From assembly GCA_963920665.1 (NCBI GenBank), contig OY987269.1, forward strand, positions 20,524,501 to 20,588,500: 64,000 nucleotides of DNA, given 5' to 3'. The first letter of the stretch is position 1; every line of letters begins with the position of its first letter. Position numbers and translations under genes: made by a program. Positions 48,301 through 59,182 of the stretch are shown piece after piece. Under the pieces are notes generated by a model. It was not told the origin of the DNA, made no database searches, and saw nothing but the letters and a program-made list of their open reading frames with translations. This stretch comes from Straminergon stramineum (taxonomy: Eukaryota; Streptophyta; Bryopsida; Hypnales; Calliergonaceae).

Positions 48301-51300
48301 AAAGAGCGAATCTGTCTAGCAAGAAAATTTAAGCTCCTTGGATGCACATAGAATATTTTGATATACCACCTGGTGAAACTAGGAAAAGAGTCAGATAGCT
48401 GCTTGCAAACGTTACACGTGCCTTGTCTGCAATGTTGAGAAACCAAGAACCAAATACTTAACTCCTACAAGAAGCAGGTAGATCTAGAAAAATTGCAACA
48501 CAACTTACTTGTATCTCCTCTTGTGAGCCTGTTGCTAATGTAACTAGTATTGAATTTTGTGAGGTAAGTTTGCCTTCTCGAGACAATGTCTCTTTGATTG
48601 AATTTCTCATCTGCAGAAGAGAGAAAATGTCTCACACTAAGTCCAGATCTGCAATGAAGTGCTGAGGGCCAACAAAAAAAGCATAACAACAGGTTAACTA
48701 CAAATAAAATGACGTCATCAGCTACAAATAGTAGCAAGACTGCCAGATAATTCGTACTTTAGTGACTTGTTTCCTCTGAGTAAGAAGATGACGCTCGAAT
48801 TCCTCCATAACCTTACGCAACATGAACTCCACAACCTGCAGAAGAACTCAGAATTAAGAATAGGCGAGTTTCAATTGAGCTTAAGGTCTGAAATTTGCAT
48901 TCAGTGGTATCAAAGTCCATTTCAAAACTCTGCTCTTCCGTATGCAAATCGACACAAGAAGTATACAAGATTCTGTTTAAGTCTCATCAAGTTGCTACAT
49001 GGTTTCTTACCATAGGCACTTCCTCGACAGATTTGTCATTTAAGATTGCATTGATAAGGCTGAGAAGAGACTGAGATGGGGCATTCTGTACAGCACAAAT
49101 GCACAAAGATAGTGAATAAGTCACAGATACAAGTGCGGGAAATAACCACGTCTCGAAGGAAAGAGATAGATAAGTTCTGCACGGCAAATGGTGATGTAGA
49201 AATTAGCAATTCATCAAGAAAGGAAAAAGAGGAATTTCTTGTAGAATTTCGATGGATTTAAAGGAAAGTAAACACAACAGATCGTTGGAGCATACTAAAT
49301 TTAGCATTCACAAGCTGTGAAAGAACTTCATTTGAACACTATTATTCTGATTTTAGATAAGATAAAAAGCGAAGAATCATTGGTTAAACATGGTCAAATA
49401 CATACATCTAATACTGGCGTCGATCCTCCATAACCATCCGTAGTAAACGGTATAGAATCAGGAACCCCTTGCATACTCTTGGCATTCACTTGAAGTACTT
49501 CTTGAAATTTGTTTCCGAGATGTTGCAGCCAGGCAGGTTTGGGCACTGCATATTCCAGGCCAGACTCTGAGCACAATGAAAGCCAGCATTGTGAACCAAA
49601 TGAAACAAAGATGATAAAGTTCTGCTCAAGTAATCGCCCAGTGAGCTCGCATACCGAAAAGAAAAGAACCATCAGCCCAGTACCTGCGGAGCCATTCTCG
49701 ATACTGGTGACCTCCTCTCTCTCCCCAGAAGTTCCATTCGCCTGGGATTCATGACTTGAAACAGATCTGGCAGATTCAAAACTACAGGGAAAGTTGGACA
49801 ACCTTGCCAAGGAAGTATCATCAAGAGAATCTTGATCCAGGGTCGCCCATTTTTTCCGCGAGTTGGAACTACTATTCATGCTCTCAGAGTGGTGAACTTT
49901 TGAGTTAGTGGAATTCCCTGTCAGATGATTAGGAGATTTTAACCTCCAGAAACCCAAAGCACCTCCTAGCTTCCAATCATGATAAGATTTCAATGACAAT
50001 ATGCAGTCCACCAGCTTTGCAGATGAACTTGAAGACATTGAACCCTGCGACAGTGAAAGAATTCACAAAAAAACAGCATTCATTGAGCATTCTCCAACGT
50101 TCAAGTACAAGAAAAGAAACGGATGGCTCGAGTAAAACAGAAAATATCTAAACAAAGAAGGATGCAACCACTCAATCCGATACGGTCCTGGTGGCAAGCG
50201 CATTGGGAACTGGATATACAGTCACACATGCAATGGGAAGATACCTGGCGTCAACTCGCCTGTCTGACAGCTATGCCATGATTGCAAGGGCTAATCTCTT
50301 CCAGTATGACACAATATGACTTTGAACAGTGACAGTGATCAAGTTCTACTGATAGAAGATAACATGATAAAACTGTTCAGAATGAGCAATGATAACGTCT
50401 GCACATCGCACTAAAGATCTCATACCTGCTCCAAGTCAGAAACTTCGAATGAAGGCAATCCCAACTCCTCAACTGCTACCAGAAAGTTTCGAACGTTCTC
50501 AAAATACTGATAAGTAGACTGCGCTCCATCAAGGTGGTTTGAAAAGGTTGGTTTTGACACCACCTGCTCACACACAGCGGCATAAACAGCCTTGTTAAAA
50601 CAAACTGACCTCGTAGTACTGGAAACACATTGAAAACATCCTTCGGTGAGATTAGGAGTACGTGGAAATTAGATAATGTTATTGAAATATAAGCTATATC
50701 GATGAGCTTACTATTATACCAAGCCATTAAATACAAATATACATCATCAAATAAACTACTTCATTTGAGAGGCGAGTATTTTACATGATACCTAGTTCAA
50801 CAACGAAGAACAAAGCCCTAATCTCAAGGCGCGCAAGCGTATACATATATGAGTGGCTGTTCGAACCTTGGGTACAGAGCCGGGTTGTACTTTGTTAATA
50901 AGCTTGCATAGAGCAAGTCCGTTTCTCAAGCAAAGTCTCAAGTCTTCCTCTGTGGCATCGTATGACAGACCCAGATCTCCTACCATCTCTTGAAGCCATA
51001 AATTCGCCTGCTGCCTCCTTGTTGCTGAATATTCATCGAATTACCCAGAAAAACAACAGAGAAACGAGATTAGATAATGTATGTTCGATCAAGAAGAAGA
51101 GACATGCTGTTCTGCCAACCAATGTAACGTCCAGCAAGATTCTGGAGTCAATTTTTGTCCCAGATTGATCAAGAACACGACAGCTAGCGGTGGAACACTA
51201 AATAATCAATGAGCCTTGCAAGTCACGGAGCATTTCCGATTATCATAGCAAGCTCACAACCACTCGGAACCTACTGCTCGAGCAATAGAATTTCGCAAAC

Positions 51301-51876
51301 CGCAGTACGCTGGAGGATAGGAAGGTATAATTGAGTCTCTGTGTCTGGAGATTCAGAAACATATTTGAGTTCAAATTAAAGAAAGGTCGAACTCAGAAAG
51401 TACTCGACGACCCCACAAATCTTCCTCGTCCAAAATCTTAAAACTTAACGAAGAGTGGCCCCGACAAGTGACGCTGGACATCGCACTGACGCTAAACTCG
51501 TCATCCGAGCATTCCTATTCGCGTCTTCAGGTTTCTTAAGACCATAACTCGCCGCAAGAACATTATCCTGTACCACAAAATTTCCTAAGGATGTGCGGTG
51601 TTGTCTTGAGGTATCATGGAGTAACCTAGTGCCACAGACCTAAGATGAAAATAGCCTAAGATCAGAACCTGTTTCATTTGCTCTTCTGGTTGCCAAATTT
51701 GCATCGCTCAATGTAACTCCTGTCGTAGGGACTGCAGCGTTAACAATCGAACCTGTCGTATGATCCATGTGCCCTTGATTCGTATACTCATAAGCCTGTT
51801 TCTTCATCCTCTCGATGTCGGGAATCCTTTTCTCTGGAACATAGAATGTCTCATTTCCTTCGTACGAGGAATTCAT
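42335..51876 (-). CDS. Kinesin-14 with N-terminal calponin-homology domain (KCH type)
   Basis: Minus-end-directed microtubule motor; the CH domain suggests actin binding, as in plant KCH proteins. Coding exons: 51669-51876, 50867-51024, 50426-50563, 49684-50044, 49406-49566, 49011-49085, 48758-48835, 48509-48610, exon 9 ending at 48370, 48204-48315, 47746-48087, 47494-47575, 47293-47388, 46793-46975, 46381-46487, 45830-46008, 45511-45675, 45039-45292, 44707-44870, 44158-44373, 43054-43934, 42587-42792 and 42335-42384; about 1465 residues. The CH domain (residues 70-200) has [20 protein letters not shown] and [14 protein letters not shown] coiled coil in exon 11 precedes the neck and motor (about 670-1010): [26 protein letters not shown] (P-loop), NERSSRSHS (switch I), LVDLAGSE (switch II) and [15 protein letters not shown] long Ser-rich tail follows. 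Exon 9 start and the last exon are uncertain. Exon 16 to 17 fits a U12 AT-AC intron. Confidence 0.9.
45676..45829 (-). other. Probable U12-type AT-AC intron in the kinesin gene
   Basis: On the minus strand the intron starts ATATCCTTTT and ends TTCCTTGACTTGAACAC, with the branch A at 45685 ten bases before the 3' end. These match the U12 donor consensus ATATCCTT and branch consensus TTCCTTRAY. The splice restores ...[16 protein letters not shown], the family's normal sequence. No GT-AG pair gives the same result. Confidence 0.85.
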
Positions 51877-53266
51877 GGGCAATCTATTGAAAAGACACTG
51901 CTCCGTCTATAGAAGAGGAAACACCAGGTTTACCGTTCGCATATCCCACTCTTGCCACGTCCATAACTCCAGCGTTCAAGCGCATCTATTGGCAGCTGCC
52001 AACCAAAATCCTGCGCTCCAAGCGGTAAGCAAGCTCAACGCAACCGCGGATTGGGAAAATTAGGTCGCTCGATGCCATAGCCATGGCTCTAGGTACAACA
52101 TGAACCTAACATCGCAGTTGCAGCTATTGCAACAGCCTTCCCCCTTCCACTCCTGTCAGAAATTTTATTGCTGTTCAGTAATGCAACCAATATGTCCTCC
52201 TGAAGAGCACCTGCCCATACAAATTCCTGCGGATCTTGCAGCTACAAACTTCCTCCGTCATCAGTGATCTAACCTTTCAACGCTCCTCTAAACAATGCGG
52301 CTTCCAAGAGATCACAGTAAAGTCCACTAGATCGCAGCTGCGCGCCAACATTCGATGAAAAAGAAGTCAGTAGGAGTTCTGGCATTCAAGAGGTCTTAAC
52401 CTAGAGAGCATTCGCAGCGCGGATCCTCAGAGTACAATTGTCCTTCTACTTCCAACGCAAAGAAAACACACAACACTAACCCGCTTCTAGGAGGTCCTAG
52501 CAAAGTCCACAACACAGCAGCTGCGCTTAGCATTCGATGAAGGAGTCAATGCGCGTTCAGGCCTTCACAACCTTTGAACCTACAAGGTATCCAAACGCGG
52601 TCCCCCAGACACATTCTCATTATACTTCCAACTCAAAGAACACATAATACAATCCGATACAACATTAAACCTGCACTTCAAACCAACGACAGTCACTTCA
52701 AGAGCAACTATCACTGACTCGTCCAGTTCCCGCTCAGTCCAGCCCGTCCGCTCAAACTCACCACACCTCTTTCCAACTCCATCACTCCTCTATCAACCAC
52801 AGATCAAACAAACGATCCAACCCGTGGCGGCTCAAAAAGCCTCTCTCTCCACCAAGATCGAGACAAAAAAGAAAAAAGACGACGATGTAGAGCCCCTATC
52901 AATACTACGAACCTCCCCTACGAGCGTCTCCACCTCGTCGTCCTCCCGCCTCCTGATCTCAACACCACGCGATCACCAAAGACTATATCAACCTCCTCTT
53001 CTCCACGCGCACACCAAACCCGTGGAAAAACAGAACGACCTAGAAACCTACCAGCATTCTATCAAAAGAAGCAGCACTACAATCGTCACAACCGCCTCAT
53101 CGCCATCCGTATAACAACGAAAGAATCTGTCCACGAAGGCGGTCACTCCAGACGCGCGCGCACACCCTCAAAGGAGTTCAAGACACTCCTCTCCCCCCCC
53201 CCCGCGCCCGGCCTTCCGAAGCGAGCTCTCCGCAGCAGACGGCTGAACTGTGAGTCCCGAACTTAC
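51877..53266 (-). other. Kinesin leader with a probable 1.38-kb 5'-UTR intron
   Basis: An acceptor TTTTCAATAG ends at 51884, eight bases before the ATG at 51876, and a perfect GTAAGT donor lies at 53266. The intron would be 51884-53266 and the first, non-coding exon would lie just beyond 53267 in GC-rich DNA with TC-rich runs. The intron contains a tandem duplication (52305-52665). Confidence 0.5.
52305..52665. repeat. Diverged tandem duplication of about 180 bp
   Basis: Unit 1 (about 52305-52485) and unit 2 (about 52488-52665) share in order AAAGTCCAC, GCAGCTGCGC, AGCATTCGATGA or ACATTCGATGA, GGCATTCA or GGCCTTCA, and CTTCCAAC-CAAAGAA-ACACA. It lies in the inferred kinesin leader intron. 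Confidence 0.65.
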
Positions 53267-53700
53267 CCCCCTGGTCGCTTCAGATCTACCTCACACTTTC
53301 CGAAGTGCTGCTCTCACTCGCTCACCGGCACTCTCGGTCCGTCTCTCTCCTTCCCGTCTATTGCCATCGCCGCTGCGATAGCGGCCATCATGGTGAAAAA
53401 TGCCAGGGATTTTACTGAAACTCTCTCTGACTCCCTGCAACCAGACATCGGAGATTTTGAACATTGAACGGACCGGAGCCTCGGTCATAGGTCGAAGTCC
53501 TGGGCGAGGCGTCCGTATGTGGTCTGGGTGCGCGCACGGTCGTAGGCTACAGGGGGAGTGAAGCGGGACGGTCCGTTCGACTGGATGAACGTTGGAAGTT
53601 GAATGTGACGGAAGGCGGGAAGAGGCGGGGCCACGTCTTCCGGCCATGCTCTTTAACCCGGCTGACGGGAACAACGGTTTCGTAGCGTCGGGTAAAGCTA
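53267..53700 (-). promoter_or_regulatory. GC-rich presumed promoter and first exon of the kinesin
   Basis: GC content is clearly above that of the surrounding spacer, with CT-rich strings on the plus strand at 53300-53350 and a C run at about 53187-53199 nearby. A 127-codon minus-strand frame here is arginine/serine/proline-rich without conservation signs, so I read it as leader DNA. Confidence 0.4.
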
Positions 53701-56700
53701 AGCTAAGCTAGCTAAGCTTAGGGCTTGGTAGTTGGACAGGCACTCAAGGAGAATCGACCCCCGCTCATTGGTCGCCTGGTTCACACTTGTCACCTGTTTG
53801 GCACATGGGGAATAACATTTGGCACTTGTTATTTACCACTGATGATCAAATTTGAAATTCACTAGGTAGGGTTGGTTTGAGAAACATAAAATGAACTACA
53901 AAAAAAATAAAAATAAAATGGGTGGGGTGAATTGACCCCCTCACTCATCCCTTATGAAAAATGCTGAAATTTTTTATTTGACAAGTAGGATAAAATTTGC
54001 AAATTTTGAATTCATATTTGTGATCAGAGGCCCCAAATGAGTTGGGGAAAGTGTAGAAGATAATTCAATCAAGCACAAAAAAGGGGGTCCTTCTTTTTAC
54101 ATGCACCCCTGGACTGACTTAGGGGGGATGAGCAAGGGAATCTGTTCACCCCGCCCAATGAAACAAGGGGAGGATTTTTATAATTACTTCTACATGGGAC
54201 AATGAAGGGGTCAATTTTTCCTTGGAGGGTGGGATTGATGAACCCTAATTAATTAGCCATGTGTCCAAGTTAACCCTTAAGTGTCCAAGGTCTTTATTGA
54301 GCCTCTTGGAGTTTATTCAAAACTATAAAAAAATGGAGTTTTGATTAGTTTTTATCAAAAAATTTGAATTTGTGATTGTAAGAATTCAAACTAGACATGT
54401 TATGGATTCCATAGGAAAAGAAAAGAAAACAATATCATTTATGGATTGAAAGATTATAATGTTTGATCTAGAAGGTGTGAAAACTATGAAACTGGTTTGA
54501 AGTCTTTCAATCTATTTTTTTTACATATCAAATCTAAAATTGAGGTCATGAAAAAAAAACATCAGGCTAAAGGACATATCATGTGTTACAAATAATTGAT
54601 TTTATAGCTTCACAAGATATATTATTTCAAAAAGAAATTCAAAAAATTCCCTATCGAATACTTTCCTCAAGATGTAGTATATTTGAGGCTCATGGAGATG
54701 AGTCTTTGATACGAAAATATCATGATTTTTGAAAAATCTTCAATAAAACAAACATGAACAACTATTTTTAAAAATTGGATTTTTGATGCTTAAAATAAAC
54801 TTTAAAGGATATGGAACTAAACAAAACTACCTAAATCCTCCTTGGATAAGATTTTATAGAACTTCAAAGTTTAGTTGTCCCTCCTATATAGTACCTTGGG
54901 CATTTAGGGGTTAGTTTGTTTATAATTAATTCCTAGAAAACTAGATGTTCAAATTTTGAATAATAGATGAACACAATTACATCATATGCTCAAAAAACCT
55001 TCCTTTTTTATCCATCTAAATGTTTGCATAGTCTCCTATAAATAATTCTATTACATTTGTTTATGTTTGGAATAGATTTTAACAAAAATTGCAAAGCTTC
55101 TATAATTTGAGGAATATGAGTATATTTGACTTCAAAATTTTATTTTTTTCAAATAAAAAAGACCCTTCAAAAAAAATTCAACAAATAAGAAAAGAATTTT
55201 TTTTTAAAATAACCAAATTTTAACTTCACATTTCAACATTGTAAAATTTGAAAAAAGTTAACAAAATTTCTTAAACAATTATCAAAATTTTATTTTTGAA
55301 ATTCAAGCACCTTGATCTTGCAATTGTTAAAGGTGTTTCTTTTGAAATTTTAGGAAGGTATACTGTATTACAGAATATAGATGCACTCGTTGTTAGACAT
55401 ACCAAATAAATAAATAAATAACAAAGGTTTAGAATTGTTCTAGAGAGGGGTGATTTGAGATTTTTTTTTAATTAAAACACATCCTTCAAAGTAATTTAGA
55501 AGTTGCCCCTTGCAGATTATGAGATCTAAAAAGTGCATTTTACAACTAATTTCAAATAAATAGTAGATGATGCAAATTTTTTTGGATTGTTTTTTTTAAA
55601 CTTCTATGAGTGCATTTGATAGGAATGGTAGTAGAGCAACCTACATCAAGTTATTCAGTTTTTTCCTATAGGACATATTTCACGTCTAAAATCAGCCAAT
55701 GGATAACTTTTTAAAATACTATAAGAATGAAGAGTAGATATTATTCTAAAATCAAATCATTTTTGGCTACCTACCTTTATGATGGATCAGTCTCATCTTT
55801 TCAAGGTTAATCCATAAATCACAAAAGATACAATCTCAAATACATTTTAGCAATCTCTAGATGTAGATCTAATTTTTGACCTTGAAGATGACATTTTTTG
55901 AATTTAGACCTAACAACTGAAATGAAGGTAATCAAGTCTTGTTTCTATTTGAATTTTTTCGAATTGAGTATTTAAATTGAAATATAATCTTCATCATTAC
56001 ATTCTATTTATATTCACATTATAAAATTATTTGAAAATTTATCTAATACTATATGATTTTGTACTAAAATATACACATAATTATTAAAAATCTTTTGAAG
56101 ATTTTAAAACTTCTTCCTATGTTTGATATGAAGTTTCATCATTCTTCTTAAAAAATTTAAGGTAAACTGAAGTCATTCCATCTCCACTACTTTCAAACCT
56201 ATTCTAGTAATATTTTATAAAAAGGATAAATTTGCTCTTTCCCTTAATGTATGTAACTTGACATCTATATATTGTATTGACCATCAAATCTATTTTTAAT
56301 ATTCATGTACTTTTTGTTTGTTTTGGTGATCATTCTAATGGTTAAGCATAGATCTACTAGGCCCATTTTATAATGAATGATATGAATAGAATGGTTGATT
56401 GAAATCATGAGGTCGTTTTGGATATTCTATACAAGCTTGTCATTAAAAAAAATGAAGCCCTACAAGGGCCATTTCAAAGTCATTTCCCAAGTTGTGAACA
56501 ACCATAGTGCTAGCCATAATATTTATAATTAAATTTTAATTAATTCAAAACTAAAAAAATCCATGAAATATGAAAAAATTAAAAAATAGAAAAAAACATT
56601 TCATTTTTTATCGAATAGTCAAATCTTACATGGCAATTTCTCCACCACTTTGGCTTTTTGATTTTTGTAACTTCAAACTCATTCTAACATAGATTTTTTT

Positions 56701-57650
56701 TCCATTTTTTTCATTTTTTGAATCATTTAATTTAATTGTCCTATGTAATTTGGGCCTTTTTTGTTTGCTAATTTTTTTAAATAATATTTTGTTTTGTTCT
56801 AGCTAGAATTCTCCAATTATTCAGGAACTCATGGCCCTTCCTAGATCTCCAACTCTTCTTCTAATGTCTTATATGGTCTTTTGTACATAATTCACTATCT
56901 ATTACAATATTTTTGGATCCATATCTAATATACTTGTTTTAATCCAAAAATTTTAAAAATCATTTCATATTTGAAAGTCAATTTTGCTAATTTGTAACAC
57001 TTTCAAATTTTATGGGTTTCGAATACTATTGATTATCCACAATTAATGATTTAGAGCTGAAATTTATGTAGCCTATTCTCATAGTAGGCAAGCATGTTTC
57101 ACATGAGGGGCATCTAAAAATACATTGTTTTATGGCCTTCACATTTGTACAAATAGGGCTCCTTGGTATACACACTTTTGAACATTGAAGGTGGTTTCGA
57201 CCTCATTCTTTTTGTAAAATCTAATCACCATCAAGTCCTGATAAATGTCTCATTTTTAGTACATTTTCTACAATTGTTGATTTATTGTGAATTAAAACCT
57301 TGACATACTCCATTTCTATGAAAAAATAGGTTATTGTACTATTGGTAATAAATAAGCTCGTGTAGTGCTTCCAAAGAACACTTATTGATGATACAACAAA
57401 TTTACAATGTGATTGATAGCCCAAATTGATGTAAGAACTTTCCCTTTTAGTACTTCTAGTACTCCATGTTGAAACACCAATTTTTGGCAAAACACTAGAA
57501 AATTGACCAACCTTTTTTGGAATAACTCAATAATGTTATTCAACTCATAGTAGGTCATGCCAAAGTGTTGCTATAGTATACAAACTATTTACATTTACAC
57601 TTGGCTAAGTGGATGCACAAAATAAAACTTCTACTAAAAAACCCCTTTCT
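53701..57650. other. AT-rich spacer
   Basis: No gene recognised. It starts with short AGCTA repeats (53694-53718). One TTAA element is present (54270-54914). From 54915 to 57200 the DNA is very AT-rich with homopolymer runs and no long frame. Confidence 0.5.
54270..54914 (+). mobile_element. TTAA-type element, 645 bp
   Basis: Left TTAA-CCCTTAAGTGTCCAAGGT; right (reversed) CTAA-CCCCTAAATGCCCAAGGT. The inverted ends match at most of 18 positions. One target copy is mutated (TTAG for TTAA). Its interior is unrelated to the 0.93-kb and 0.58-kb families. Non-coding. Confidence 0.72.
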
Positions 57651-59182
57651 TCATGGAAATTTTGGTTTCATTTTATTGGAACCAATGATAGATATGTAGG
57701 TTTGAATCAACGTAGCCATTGTCACCAACACAATAACAATTGTAGAGAGAACCACCCAAGGTTTAGAGCAAAATATGATTTTGAACTCACTCCAGAGTCT
57801 ATATCTTCTAAGGCCACATCTACTTACTATGGCTACTTTCATATCATGGTGTGTTTGAGAAGAATCAATTTGGGCTAAACCTTCCCTCAAACTTGTCCAC
57901 ATTTCAAAACCCTTAATTCCACAAGCACTATCAATGATACCATACTTGATAAGAAGATCCAAATCTTCATGAGCTTGAATGAGATCAGTGATAAGGAAAA
58001 TGTAATCACTAAATAGACAACTGCCAGTAATGGTATTCAACTCATACCATGCAAGGTTTCTAATGAAGGAAGTCGTATAATGATATACTCTCATCTTAGG
58101 TATGCATAAGCATTGATTCTTGTAAGACATTGTGCACAGTGGCCCTTCAACTCCAAATAATTTGATCCTAGATTGTTTCAACTTTGTTGCCGATGGGATG
58201 TGAATATATACACTTCTTGTCACTTACTTCATAAATAAACCTTTGGATCCACAAATGACTTGGTATGCAACTCCAAGAATATGCGTTTTCTCTTGAAAGG
58301 AACTTGAGTTTTCAATTTTGAAAGCTTCACCTGAAGTGATCATGAAACAATTGTCTATTGCATTCATTGCATATTCTACACTTCTCCGTTGATATTGTAA
58401 ATCATCAATGAGGGGTTCATTGCCTTCAAAGGTTTGAGAAGCAACAAAATTGCTAATATACTCAACCACTTTGTCAATGAGAACCAAAGGGATTTGGTTT
58501 TCAACTCGACAAAGATCACTATGTACAATTTGCACCCAAATGTTGTATCTTGCATAAAACACATGATTCTCATGAAACCAAGATGGCAATGCATTGCACT
58601 TCCACAATTGTCTTTCATTTCTTGGGAATTTTGTGTCAATATAAGTAGCCAAGAAGAGGGCATCTAGAGTCAACACATGTTTGATTTGTTCATCAGTCCA
58701 ACTTGTCACCCCATTTTGAAGATCATAGCATGCCAACATAGCCCCAGGATCATCTACAATTGCATTACAAAAATGGACCCATTTCTCTCCCACTAATCCA
58801 TATTGCATTGCAATAGCAAGCTTTACAGCCTCTGACCCTGTGCTATCCAAATTTTCTCGATTGTGGAGTCCAAACCGCCATCCTCGTGGAGAAAATGCTT
58901 GAGGAGGTTGGCGCATACACTCAGGCACTTTCAATATAAAATATCCCAATTTGTTCACTTTGACCTCTTGATTGGAGCGGAGCATGTGTTTGTGGTCGAT
59001 AAACCAATTTGGATTATGTCGTTCCTCTTCAACGTCACCTAAACATATTGAAGTACAAAAATTAGTCCAAATAAAGTGAAAGTGATAATCTCTTAAAAAA
59101 AGAATATCAAAGCATGCCAATAGTATGGAAAATGAAACCACCAATTACCTGTGGTCATGACAACCATGTTGGAGCTGCCCAT
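57651..59182 (-). CDS. DUF247 plant membrane protein
   Basis: Function of the family is largely unknown; some grass members act in self-incompatibility. Three exons fit: 59149-59182, 58228-59038 and 57651-58167, giving 453 residues, normal for the family. Family landmarks are VPECMRQPPQAFSPRGW near the N-terminus, SDLCRVENQIPLVLIDKVVE in the middle (the ENQIP motif), TSFIRNLAWYELNT, the DLDLLIKYGIID segment and a C-terminal transmembrane helix (WVVLSTIVIVLVTMATLIQT). Without the second intron, which is only 60 bp, the frame is closed by a TAA at 58224-58226; the splice is in frame with donor GTAAGT and acceptor ATCTAG. Start is uncertain: ATGs at 59182 and 59167 both work, and a TATA-like TATTTATA sits at 59192-59199, very close. 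If the short intron is not spliced, this is a pseudogene. Confidence 0.82.

Noticed and set aside
53291..53674. 127-codon minus-strand frame
   Set aside because: GC-rich leader DNA of the kinesin with biased Arg/Ser/Pro composition and no family signature.
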